NCBI GenBank assembly: GCA_950295325.1
Contig: OX485803.1
Span: forward strand, 23,374,001-23,438,000
DNA length: 64,000 nucleotides
Source: Polytrichum commune
Lineage: Eukaryota > Streptophyta > Polytrichopsida > Polytrichales > Polytrichaceae
Reading direction: 5' to 3'
Position numbers and translations under genes: made by a program
Shown: positions 37,101-49,300 of the stretch, piece after piece
Layout: each line of letters starts with the position of its first letter
Position numbering within the stretch: position 1 is the stretch's first letter
The notes under the pieces: model-generated
Database searches by the model: none
The model's input: the letters and a program-made list of their open reading frames with translations, nothing else
What the model was told of the DNA's origin: nothing

Positions 37101-39506
37101 ACTTACCTTTTTCATGATCATAGGTTGTTCCTGATAAGCCTCCCAAGGCCGCGGTTGCTGGAGCTCAAGAAAAGCATATCAAGCATGCAATAAGCACTGC
37201 CTGCTCAGAAGTTGAAAAACTTGCAGACAAGATTGCAGAAGTTCGTAAACAAATGATGGAATCCACTGATGGAAGTGGCTTGGTGGAACTTATTGACCAG
37301 GCTAATAGAATTTCAAACTCTCAATTAAAGTTATCAATACTGAAGGACACTCTTTCAGTGGAAACAGCTGATGACATTCTAATTCAGAATCAGGAGACAA
37401 TTGCCAAGGACCTGGAAGCTGTCAGTCAAGCGCTGCGAAATTTCTCTAGCGACCATTTAGAGTTGGTTGTAGAGCAAGAGAGTCTTGACTTGCCACATCC
37501 TCACACTGATGAAGCATCAACTTCAGGTGGTCTGCACATTCCCACATCCTCTTTTGAGTCAATATTCTGCTCTTCTAGGTTTGTCAAATCTCTCTGATCT
37601 TATCTACTCTTGTGTGACAAATGACTCAGATGTTCTTACAAGAATGTTTTGAACTTCAGGTGGAAATTCATGTGCCTATGGAGGAGAGCAAACCGAAGAT
37701 GATTACATGTACATGGAAACTGAAGGTGAAGTCAACTCAAAGCAAGAGCAAGAGCAAGAGCAAGAGCATGAGCATGAGCATGAGCATGAGCAGGAGCCGG
37801 AGCACGAGCTCGAGCTTGGGCATGAGCACGTACACGAGCATGAGCATGAGCAGGATGAAGACAGTGTGAGGCTTGGAGAACCTGAGATAGACTTTGATGA
37901 CATGACAGGAGATGAAGAGTCTGCAGACACGAGGACAACTGACACAATGTCACAAACATCTCGGAAGAGAGCAAGGAGGAAGACCTTGAAAGAGTATTTT
38001 CTTGATTCACCCCCTGAGCTTGCAGCAGAGAATGCTTACAATGGCCCAATTTTGGACCTGGTATTATTTCCTACCGGAGCTTACCATCCTTCGCATTATA
38101 GACTGCAATTTAATAAGTTCATTGGAGGGGTGAGCATGTATACAAACTGCTTCTACTGCATCCGAATCATCTTGTAGCTTGGGTTGGCTAACGCTAGCAA
38201 CAAGGGGCGGCTGCAGATTTTAAACTCAACTGTTAAGATTTAAGGAATAGTGCTCACTTTTTGAAGTTCCACGTGATGTAGCTGTCAATCAGTGTTGGCC
38301 TCGAAATTGGGAAACCTAATTTGTTTCATCGATGTTGACATCTATGAGCTGACAATGTGACTTAGTAGTAATATTTTAGTACCAATTTATTGATATACTC
38401 AAGTATATTACTGGTGGGACACAGGGTGTACAGAAGGACGTCTTCAAAGTTGCAGGACAAGGCATTCTCCAGACCAGAGAGAAAAATGTCTTAGCTGAAA
38501 TAACCCCTCTACAGGATGTAGCTGGAAATCCCTTGCAGTCAGCTACCCCCCTCTTTCAAAAACTGAAAAGCAAAAGGTGAGGACTTCATCTCACGATTAT
38601 ATCGCGGAATTAGAGTACAGCCTTCCCGACTTTTGATGCTCATGTCCTTTGCATGTAAATGGCCCTTCGGTAAGTGACGCATTGTGCTTGAGGCCCTCAT
38701 AGATTCGTCAATTTGTATATTGTAATTATAGGGAAATGATCAGCTAACAAGTGTGTTTCTTTTTGCAGGAGGGAATCCAATAAGACAAGGGAGGATATTC
38801 ATGTTCTAGGCCTTGCACTAGAAGTACGCAAGATTGAAGAACAGCTTGCTCAAATTGATAAAAGGTGTGCGAAATTAGCAGACGTGGTTGTGAACCCAAC
38901 AACTGGCTTGCCTATACCCAAAATCTCCCCTCCCAAGAAACAGAATAAACACTACGCTGCTCTTACAGGAAAGGTTGGTCAACTTGCTAAGCAAATGGTG
39001 AGTTTGGTTTGGTATTTTGAGCAGTTGATTAGAAGTGACATTATTTTCTTAGATGATAACTTTTTGTACATATAGGAATCACTAATTTCTGAAAAGAGGT
39101 CAGTTGTAATTCGTCTGGAGTCGCTGCCTCTGATTTGAGGTCACAAGAACGGGGTGGGGTTCAATGGAGCCTAACACTTGTCTGGTTCTTGTAGGGTCTG
39201 ACTTCGGATAGGAGTCCTGAAATGGTAACAGACAACGCTCTCTTCAACAGAATGCCAACGAAATCTGAGCTTCTTAGCTTGCAGCATCGTGCTGAAGCAG
39301 TAAACCAGCGCCTGGCATCAATTGAAGCACAAGAACCGGAGGATTCCAGTGATGAGTTTACCGTGCAGACTGGATATTCTAAGGACCGACTGGTTGACAC
39401 TGTCAAGGCTCATCTATTGCAAGTGCAGAGGAGTTTGAGTTCAAGAATGGCGCCCTTGATTGCACAGCAGGAGGCTCCTGTCCAGACACCTACAGAGCTT
39501 GTAAAA
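34187..39506 (+). CDS. Plant long coiled-coil protein, unknown function (C-terminus unresolved)
   Basis: Phase-consistent exons: 34187-35759, 35977-36406, 36574-36766, 37124-37526, 37660-38129, 38425-38576, 38769-38997 and 39195-39506, about 1254 codons. Two in-frame ATGs are possible; 34223 has the better context (A at -3, G at +4). Residues 65-84 form a hydrophobic stretch (ILAEYFGVALAFAALGALI) that might be a membrane-associated segment. Residues about 100-730 are heptad-rich and charged, typical of a long coiled coil. A conserved-looking block, LKNWLQ...RVKDERMESFRWQL, resembles plant proteins annotated only as myosin heavy chain-like; it has no motor domain. A Gln/Glu/His repeat lies near residues 892-930. 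The C-terminal third, with LALEVRKIEEQLAQIDKR, is again helical. After 39506 the GTAAGT donor may join 40042 (26 more codons to TAG at 40120) or end otherwise. A scaffold or cytoskeletal role is only a guess. Confidence 0.75.
37738..37855 (+). repeat. In-frame hexanucleotide repeat coding for Glu-Gln/Glu-His
   Basis: GAGCAA, GAGCAT and GAGCAG units are repeated within exon 37660-38129. They encode runs of EQ and EH, then a less regular EHELELGHEHVHEHEHEQ part. The strand-opposite and shifted frames read as poly-Ser/Cys or poly-Ser/Lys/Met and are artefacts. Such repeats change length easily. Confidence 0.9.
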
Positions 39507-41324
39507 GTAAGTAATGCATTTTTATGATATAGGTCACACCTCATAAGGTTATGCTAGAAAAGAAAAGCTTAATTTTTTTTTTTTGGTGTCTTACACAATT
39601 CCTTGATTGTGGTACTACAGTGAAAGGAGGCTGTTCTGGAACTTCCATTCTGCATTCACCTGCGACTTGTGGAGGATCAACAAGGTGCTCACATACAGAC
39701 AGGGGAGAGCAGCCTCCGTCACAGAATAATAATTTCTAAGGTACTACACCTACCAATCTTAATCTTTGTTTGCTTCTCAAAGGGAACCCACCTTAATAGC
39801 CAAACTATGTCTGTTGACCTTCAGGACAACAGTGTGTGAGGTGGTTGACGAAAGGAATCGCCACATCTAAATTTCATTTAGACATTGATTTAGGGATCAT
39901 CGAAACCAGATGTCTTTGTGACAAGTTCATAGCTTCTGAGATCATTATCTAGATGTTGTGAGATCAAATCCTTTGATTGGGTATCTTCTGGATTGGTATG
40001 ACTTGTGGGATATTCTGAAAACACCCTTCTTTCCATTGCAGGCTCAAGACAGATTGACTTGCAGACCCAACGTTCTCTTCACAGGACTCAGCAAGAACAT
40101 CATATTTGTTGCTCTAGCTTAGTGGAAGGATGTACAATACATTGTACATACTGAAAGGAAGCGGATGTTACTGCTTGATTAAGCCACGCGTTGGCTTGAG
40201 AACAACTGTGCAAATGCCTTTTCAAGTTTTCTTTGACAGGTACAATACTCGGCATTAAACTTGGAGCAGAGCAGAATGTCTTCACTCAATTCTGCAGTTT
40301 CCAGTATGCCAGCACGAAGTTCTTCAAGGATAATAGTTTCAAGTCCCCCCATATCTACAAACTGAAAGAATCACTAATACTCCTTCAAGCTTTACTGGTT
40401 CAGGTACCTTTTCCCGGGACCTTGAATTTCAACATCCTTTTACTCGCACCATACCTATCTTCTCCTCGACAAGGTTTCATTACTATACCTTCTACAGCTT
40501 ATGGACTACACCTCAAGAGTAGTTCAAGGAGTGCAGTAGCCATGATCAACAGTGATGTTGACCACATGTACATAATTATTTTTTCTAGAGGATAGTGCAC
40601 TGCACCAAAAGATTGTATACTGCATTTTTGGGCCTCTCCCAGGTGAGACTGGCCAGGATTCTTTATGTAGATTGAATGTCAATAAACTCGTCACTCTAGC
40701 GTGACATTAGGTTTGCAAACAATGTGGTTTGCAAACAATGTCTGTCCCTTTACGGACACTGTAATCTAACATGTAATCCTACTCAGGAAGTCCAGATTTT
40801 GGTTTGCACCATTTTATCGTACCAGCTTGGGGACAGGCACCCCTTATCATGGGCTGGGTACTTCATTCTAGGCTGGGTCAGAATTCCCGAGTGAGAATGT
40901 TCTGCAGTTGGATTTGTGATGGGAATTGTCAAAAGAGTAAACTGAAAATAAAATCAACAACCCTCGATCCAAGTTTTCTTTGCAGAGATAGAGATGCACA
41001 CCTCTAGTTTATGATACCAGTGGGATCTGATGTCTTATGCAAACCTCCGTTTGAGAACCATAAGGATAATGGTATTAAAAGTGGGTTAGGGTATAATTGG
41101 ATGCACTTGATGCCAATCCAATACATGCAATCTTATGGTATTGCCTCTACATGTCCACTGAGCTTAAAAGTTCACAACATGTTATTGGAATACTCAAAAG
41201 CATGATTAGCATCCATCAAACATAATTGTACATTACACAAAGTGTTGCCACATATTTATAGAACTCATCCTCCAGATCTTCTCCCATTTCGATCATTGCC
41301 CGGTCATTGAAGCGACCAAATTTA
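39507..41324 (+). other. 3' end of the coiled-coil gene and short intergenic stretch
   Basis: A good acceptor, CCATTGCAG, at 40033-40041 is followed by 26 open codons and a TAG. A hexamer AATAAA at about 40681 is the best polyadenylation signal. A different last exon, using 39619 or 39629, cannot be excluded. From 40700 to 41324 nothing is recognised. Confidence 0.45.
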
Positions 41325-41997
41325 GGACCGGTTCACACAGGGTCCCAAGTCCTAAGCCCTAGTTCAGGCGTGTGCCTAGACAAAAAGATTGTCAAAGATC
41401 ATTGGTTGAAAGAACAACTTTATCTAGTGTGTTCAAACCCATGTTTCTCCACTTTGTTGACCTATCAGCAAACAATGTAGCCACCTTGTGGAGGCACGCT
41501 CCTCCTTGTCCAGTTAGGGTTGCTAGCAAGTTTGAAGCTGCATATGATGAATTGGACGGCACACACAATGGCATGATGATGTGGAAACACTTTGAGGGAC
41601 GAAAGACTCGTTGAAGTGTCACTCACTACTTATGCTTCGTCCCGGGTGCTCGTCTGAAGCAAGCCTAAGGCCTAGTTCATTTGAGGTCAATCCATGCAAT
41701 CTCAGTTGTTGAGAGCATGGAAGTTGGGACTTACCACTTCACATGAGGTCCCCAAGTCCCAAGTCCCAATATATGACATGGATGTCTACATGGCAATACT
41801 TTTTGAAGGTGAGGCTCGAGACTTGGGTTGAAAGTTAGGTCGACTATAAAGCTAGACCCAACTTGCAACACAAGTCCCGACATTTTTTTGCATGTAATAA
41901 TCAAAATCAAAGTTCAATGAATTTAAACCATACTTTAATGGTTTCTTGGGGCTCAAAAGTTGGGACTTGGGACTTGAGGCCCCATGTGAATTGGCCC
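41325..41997. mobile_element. Harbinger/Tourist-like MITE, 673 bp, TTA duplication
   Basis: Left end GGACCGGTTCACACAGGGTC is mirrored by the right end, ATGTGAATTGGCCC. Inner CCCAAGTCC/GGGACTTGGGACTT words are also inverted. TTA flanks both ends (41322-41324 and 41998-42000). The terminus resembles the GGGCCACTTCACACA family, which suggests related elements. It has no coding capacity. It lies between the convergent 3' ends of the coiled-coil and EDR2-like genes. Confidence 0.78.
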
Positions 41998-43353
41998 TTA
42001 TTCAATTGTTACATAACCTACAACGACACCCCAAATTGGATGCCAAATGCTCATGCCCATCATTCTTCCCTCCATTAAAATGTTTCCCTCCATAGGACCT
42101 TCATAAATCGAAGGTAAATCTACACCAAAATTAGCAACAACTCTCCCCAATAATTATCAGTCTCCACATGGTTTTGGATTCATGAAAGACCCTAGTGGTA
42201 CGCTACTAAACTTGGATCGAGGATATTAATACCTTGGTAGTAGGATCCAAGGGAAAATTGCAGATATCCTACTCGATACCCTTAGAGAACCTATATACCA
42301 AATCAACATTGGTTTGCACACAAATATGCAACATGTGCAAGTTTCTTTTCTAATTGAGATACACAATGCACAATTGAAGTCTCAGATGAGAAACTCTATG
42401 CTATGTTTGTGAGTGTTTTTACCACTTTGGTTGGACATTGATACAAATCCTTGTACGCAAGAGTATAATGTTTTGATTGGCTATACCAATAGCATAAATT
42501 CAGTTTGAAGTGGGTAGGTTTTGCAATTTTCTTGATTTTCTTGAGTGTTTGGGACTTGAGCAATTTGGGTATTCCCATGATGAACGTGTGCATTGGTAGT
42601 GTGTGAATGGTTTGAAAGCCAGTTAGTAAGGTTAGATGGTGTTTTACATGTACTTGGATGCTGGTTATTATCCGATAATTCTATTTTAGAAATTTATGGA
42701 TGTATGATTATTTACAAAAAACATGCTCAATAATAGACAAGCTCAATAAAATTGAATTGAAATCCCCCACACAATCCAACTGAAAAACGATCAGTCATGA
42801 CCAGCGCATAGAGTATTGCTACTCCCTCTGACACATGATATTTCATCAAATTTCATCATGTTTTATGCATCAACTAGATTACAATGCATGTGAAGTGCTT
42901 ACATGGAGCTGACTTGCAAGACTGCAGCTATTCTAATTGTACACTTGCTTTGAGCATCTTGCAGGCTGCCTTCACTTATAGTGCTTCAGATGGAAGCCAA
43001 AATAAAGAAATTCAACCACTATGTCATCATCGCTTCTTTGAAGGTTTTGAATTTCAAAACCGACTAGGTATCCCTACTCCCTACATAATGTGTATCATTA
43101 CTATCATGTCTACAAACCCAACAACTTTTGGTTGCACCTCGGGATCATCGAGATTGGGAGAATTCGGTGAATGCTAATTTCATGATTGAATTTTTGGGGA
43201 GCTCGGGGCCTCACTATGAACACACGCGACTTAATTCACGACTTCAGTAAACTAGTTTTTTGGAACCCTACTAAACTAACAGCATGGCCATAGACTAGGC
43301 CATGTGCCGATGCAACGCTCTTTTTTCAACCTCTTCACATATACAGGGGTTAC
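41998..43353 (-). other. Intergenic DNA and 3' UTR of the EDR2-like gene
   Basis: The part next to 43354 should be the 3' UTR of the minus-strand gene; no clear polyadenylation signal could be assigned. The ORF at 42884-43177 is not recognised. Confidence 0.4.
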
Positions 43354-46300
43354 CTATGATGGGGGTGGTAGTACGGCTTTGTTCATGTCCAAGTTTGAGA
43401 GTTGGACTGTCCCTAGAAGATGCTCAGGAAGCTCCTCCTCTGTGTTTGCCTGCAACATTAAAAATATATAAATGCTTGCAATCGCTAAGATGATTGCATA
43501 TACTCTTGAAAACATAGAAAGGATTCCTTTCACAAAAATTAAATTTGTGTGATAGTTTTGGGTGTGACCTGTATTTATGAGTTGCTGGTCAATAAATGCA
43601 AAAGGCCACCTATAATCCGATTGTAGGTGAATGCTTCATTTCAAATGAGGGGCGACATTGTGAACCCTCCCTTTCTCTTATGGCTTTATATTAAGGTGTC
43701 TTTGGCTGGTCAATACAGAGGTGGAACACATCCAATCCCTTCCATAGGTTCTGTTCATTGATCAATCCCCAATCCCTCATTGCGGCTCACATTCTGTTGA
43801 CCGATAAGGTGTGGACAATACACACAAAGACAAAACATCCTAAGTAAATAAGTTTGATCAGTTGTTATTTACCCATGCATCATTACAGTCGCTTACATTT
43901 CTCACTTTAATGTCAATAGATCCACATTTTGTCACCATTTTACGTAAATTTTGTCATGGAGAAAGAATGACCTCATCTCAATGTTTGGCGGAAATTCTTC
44001 AAAAATGACTTAATTATCTTGATGTCATCTGGATACATTTTCATTGCATTATTCAGCAATATTTGGCTATGGGATCTCATAATTTTGTACCTGGATAAGG
44101 AAGGCCATCTCTATGACGAGCTTTCCGAGGTAGCCGCTTACAAGATTGACAACACCTTTTGCAACTGATGATGATCCAATGTCAATATCAAGCTGCGATC
44201 CAAAGAAGGATATATGTTAAGTTATTTCCCACCTATTCAAGTCTTTTGTAATGGTTCATTCAAAGTACAAAGTATAAAACATTATTTATTTGACACTATA
44301 AAACATTTGACAATGAGAATTTGTATAATTCACAAAAGCCGAGAATTTGTTGCATTGATGTGTTGTCACCAATTTCTACTACCCATAAATAATCTGATGA
44401 CACAGCTCAGGTTTACTGCACGTGTGCATGAGGTTCGGTGCTAATTAACTTTATTTTCAAGCTTCCTGCCACATGTCATGTCGACATTGGGTGGAACTTC
44501 TGAAGATCCATGTGTCAGGCAAAAACTCAATTATTTCTGCGAGAGTTGTCTAACCTCACAGGCACATACGGTAGTTAGGATGAGAGAGCAGAGATCTCGA
44601 CACTCAACTTTTGACGAATTTTATGAAGCCAAAATTGAAATCTAGCCCAATATAGACTAGCCTAATACACTGTCTACTATGCAAAATCCACAAAATGGGA
44701 AACTTAATGCATGCTCAGGTAAATCACAAGTAGCAAGTGAAGGTATTGACAATTACCTCCAAGTAGTTGTCTGAGGTGTGGTAGGTAATGTCGAGCGCCT
44801 CCCCAACCAAACATGCTGACTTTCCAACACTTTGCTTCACAATCCATGACCCCTACAACATTCCATCATTTCTTTTATAATCAACTCAAGTTCAAATAAG
44901 GCAACATATTTTTTTGTGTCTCATCCATAAGGGTTGCTCTTTCATAACTAGACTAACATGAGTAGACTCATGTCACACCCCTCGGCTATAGGTTTTATAC
45001 AGGTCTACCACTCGCCTATAAGGGGGTCACACATAGGGTATGGGGCACGTTTGCCCATGAAAAAATAATAAGGGCTGCACATGGTGCACACCCCACAATT
45101 CAGGTATCAATATCAACTTCTTGTGGTGCACGTGTAGCTGACCTGTAACTGAGTTCAGAATCAAAACTTTCTAATCTGCTCTTGCTTAATTTATAATGGT
45201 TTGAGACGTGGTGTACGAGAGAAAAGATATGGTCATACAAACCTTGGCAATGTGAGGGCAGAGTTTAAATCGACTATTCCGATACCGGTCGTCATTTTGG
45301 ACAAAGCTCTTGAGGAGCGGAAGGTCTTGAAGACTCTTATTGGCCATATAATACAGCACAAGACTGTATGATGGAGTTCCAGGTACCTGCAATCACCTCA
45401 TCTCTTAAGCCAAATACACCAAGGATTCATTGTGCTCGTCAATGTTTCTTTTTTAGTAACAATCTGTACCTCTGAAGTTTCCAGAAGTTTGAACATCTGC
45501 AGAATACTCAAGTAGCTTCTTTTTCTGTATTAGCAGAGAGCCAGAGCTAGCAAGATCAACTCACTTGAAGATTGATGACAAAGAAGAATGATTCGGCCAC
45601 TTTTTGGGTGCTCTTCTGTTCCCACAGGTCCCAACTTTAGAGTTAGCAAACGACACATAAAAGTATTTATCCTACTAGGTATGCCAGTTGTAGGTATTTC
45701 AAGAATCCATCCATCCATCCATCCATCCATACATACATACATACATACATACATACAAACAAACAAACAAATAAAGACTAGCAATATTGATATCTACGAA
45801 ACAAGTCAATCCAGAAGCTCAAAAATTTCATTGTCAGATGATACATACCTGTTTGGCAAAAAGCTTTTGAACGAGGCAATCCTTCCGACTAGCAATGTGA
45901 TCCTGTCGGTCACTAGATTTAAACCAATCTGCTGCTACCAGCTGCATGTCAGGAGGTCCTGCCTTCACCTGCACATATCATGATTTTTTCTACAATGTCA
46001 TCTTCAGACTAGTCCATCCAACAAAATCTAGTATGAAGAGGTGGCATTTATTTGACTCCTGTGCAGCATGCAAAAAGGAATGACATACCATAGTACCAAG
46101 GCGATTTCGGAATTGGATATATTATTTTGGTATTCTTTGATTTTTTGGGGAAGAAAACACGAGAATCTAGAAGAATATCCTATTTATCAAATTAAAATAT
46201 AGAAAACAAATGAATTATTTGATAACGGTTTATTGATTTCAAACACCACCTTTATGTTGTCCCGAAGGTACCGCTTGCCACGGATGAGGAATGTGGCAGG

Positions 46301-49300
46301 ATCAGCCATATCCCATGTCCCATTGGCAAGGGATGCTTCTCGCCCCATAAACTCCACATCCACCTCGTCCGTCAACCCCCTTCCAGATCCGTGCGGCTTC
46401 CTAGACGGCTGCTTTGGTGCTGAACTCAACAAACCCATATGTTAGTTGTCACTATACCATCATTCTTAAAAATTGTTTATTTTTATTTTTATTATTTTTC
46501 ACACTAAAGAGCAGCTTCCAGAATGTTCACACGTGTCAACTATGAATCAATTCTGATATTCGTCATAACACCATACTGCAGAACTGAACTTTTATTTTTT
46601 CACGGGTCCATGAGCTCTAACCAAGGTTGTGTGAGTATCTCAGTTCAACCTGGGTATCAATAAGGGTACGTGTATTGAGTATAAAAGACCTGACCCAGCT
46701 GGTATCACATCCCTCAATACCAATATTGATACTTATTTGATATTTGCACATATTGCAAAACTCCATGGTGTCACCTATTTACCCATGGACGTTTTCTATA
46801 TATCGCGACCTGCTGGATATCAAATTCTCAAGGACCCACGTTATATAAAATAACCGTATCCGCACAACACTGGTTCTGAGCAACTTAAGCTTGTGGGTGT
46901 AATGTTTAATACAGTGGCTATGGGAACCAGACTCTATTCAGCAAATACAATTTACCTGACTTGAGGTCCTGCAGCCGCCGGACGATGGTTTGTGCTTTTG
47001 ATACTCCTCTTTGAGGGCCGCAAGCCTGTACACAACCCACACTCTTCAGTTTCTGATTTCTGATCAGACTCTTCAGTGAGATGTTGTTTTGGATATGGTC
47101 AACGAACAAAAAAATTACAGCCTGTTGTCACAACAAATTCACAAAACTTCTGCACAGCAAGGAGGTAACTTGCATTTTTTTTTAAAAATTAGTTTGCAGC
47201 CTAAGCGTCCCTTGGATCTTGCTCCAAAATGAGAAATGTATGGACATTTTTTCCTCTAGAATGTATAGCTATTGAGATCGTCTTTCACCTCCAAAAGCTT
47301 GACCATCAAATTGCATGCATGCTTATCCTCTATACCTTAAGAAGTGCACAAATTTCAAGAGATATTTTGACAGTTTGATCACTTCAAGGTCGAATTATGC
47401 TTGCAATTTTCCATCAATGTGTAGTATCTGTGATGTCGATTAAATTTGTGATTTTGACGAGTTTTCAAAAAAAATCATTACAAAAGGAGTCCAAGATTAT
47501 TATTTGCAGTTTTAACCTTATGGATGTGATCCTTCAATGGTGCTCACAACTTCCCTTTTGTAATAGGTCTCAAGAAACACTTGGAAATGTTATTTCACAG
47601 CACATATTAGAAAATGTTTTTACCACTGAGGCCTTTAAGGGTTCAAAATGTCATACTTGGAGATCAGCGGCTGGTTCTTCCTCCTCAACCGATCCCTCCA
47701 TTTCATCTGAGGATTCGAGTGCTGGGTCATCGCCCCGATGCCACGACTGAGGCTCCTCCGCATCAAAATACTCATCATCTGCAACTTGCAGAAATGTGCT
47801 CTGTCGTTTTGGAACTTTAGCTTCGCCATCCAACGGCCCCACCTTCTCTAGCTCTGCACTTGAAGTGCCCTCACTCTCGTAGAACAATTCAGTGTCGTCT
47901 ATCGGCCCTTGGGTTCTTTCAGATCTTTCAGAAGACATAAATGGTCCCTCCTTCACCTTGTACAATTCCCGGATTGCTAGTGAAACAAAGACAAACTCTT
48001 AGACAATCTGATTCATCTCCTTTTTTTTGGTTAGTACACAACCATCACAAATATTCAAATGGTGGTGTATGATGCGATTATTATATTTATGTTGAAGTTA
48101 TATCTTGTGGTGTTTAATGTAATTATCTTACAATGTATGTATTATCTTATGTAACAATAAATCTTGTAATAAGGTCGTGGCACATGATAGAAGAAAATAA
48201 GAAAATCGTACACTTAAAATGACATTAAAACATGATGTTATTTCAACATTTTACTTTTTTTAAATAAATTTTTTGCTTTTCAAGTTTGTGATGTGTATTG
48301 TGGATGTCATAACCATTTAGCGCTTGAGTTCGTATTCCAAATTTGGGGAAGAGGATAACGTTCCAGGATTGGGGAAGGAGATGAGATTCCCAAAACATAA
48401 CCCTTACCCTCCTCTGAATCAATCTAGGCTGTCGAGCTCCATAATTGGACATTCCCAAAGGGCAAGATGTCGGTGGTTACCTTGTCCATTACCTTCTAGT
48501 GCACAACTTGCTTCGTTGCATTTCATATTGTGTGGGATACTGTTCTCCAATTACATTTCTTAACCCCTAAATGCTCCAGGTGTCCAGTTCAATTCAAGGT
48601 GTACAATGAAATAATGAGACCGTATGTGGGGTTGACATACCAAAGAAAGATGTCAATGATGAATTTTAGACTACATCCACATGGTTGGAATAAGGATCAT
48701 TGTCCTTGATTTCCACCACATCATTTCAGAAGCACGCTCCTCATCAAAGAAACATTAAAATTCCAAAGAAATAGAACTTGATCTTTGAATCAATTGGCTA
48801 AAAAATCAGAGCTTGGTGGGAAATCCAAAAATGTTCATGTCGGTGGCCTTGTTATTTTCCTCAAAAAAATTTTGTAAACAAGAAAGAGCCAAAGGGCTCT
48901 AACCACTTCAAGGTCCATAGAAACAACTCATTCGGAAGATAAATTCAATCACTTTGTTCAAAGTGGTGCACAACTATACTAATTCCAAGTGCAACGGAAA
49001 AAAACAACCTTGAGAAAAGTAACTTTAAAACATGCTTTTAACCACATTTTGGCTTCTTGCATATAGGGGGTTAGTTTAAGATGAACCAACCTTTGACAAG
49101 CATAAAGGGGGTTAGGTTCGAATGAACCAACTTTTGAAATCCAGAAAGTAAGTGCACACACCTGCAACACGCTCAAGAACAGTAAGGGTCATGTCTCGGT
49201 TGATGGTGGGCCTAAAAAACGTCTTCCAATTTTTCCAGTCCACAGTCATCATGTGTTTCACCATACAGCGTTCAACACCTGGCTTCTCTTGCTGCAGGGG

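Noticed and set aside
37703-38049. Antisense ORFs of Ser/Cys or Ala/His repeats
   Set aside because: They mirror the GAGCAN repeat on the other strand.
39076-39098. 23-nt microexon in the coiled-coil gene
   Set aside because: Including it shifts the frame and gives a stop in the next exon; joining 38997 to 39195 keeps the frame open.
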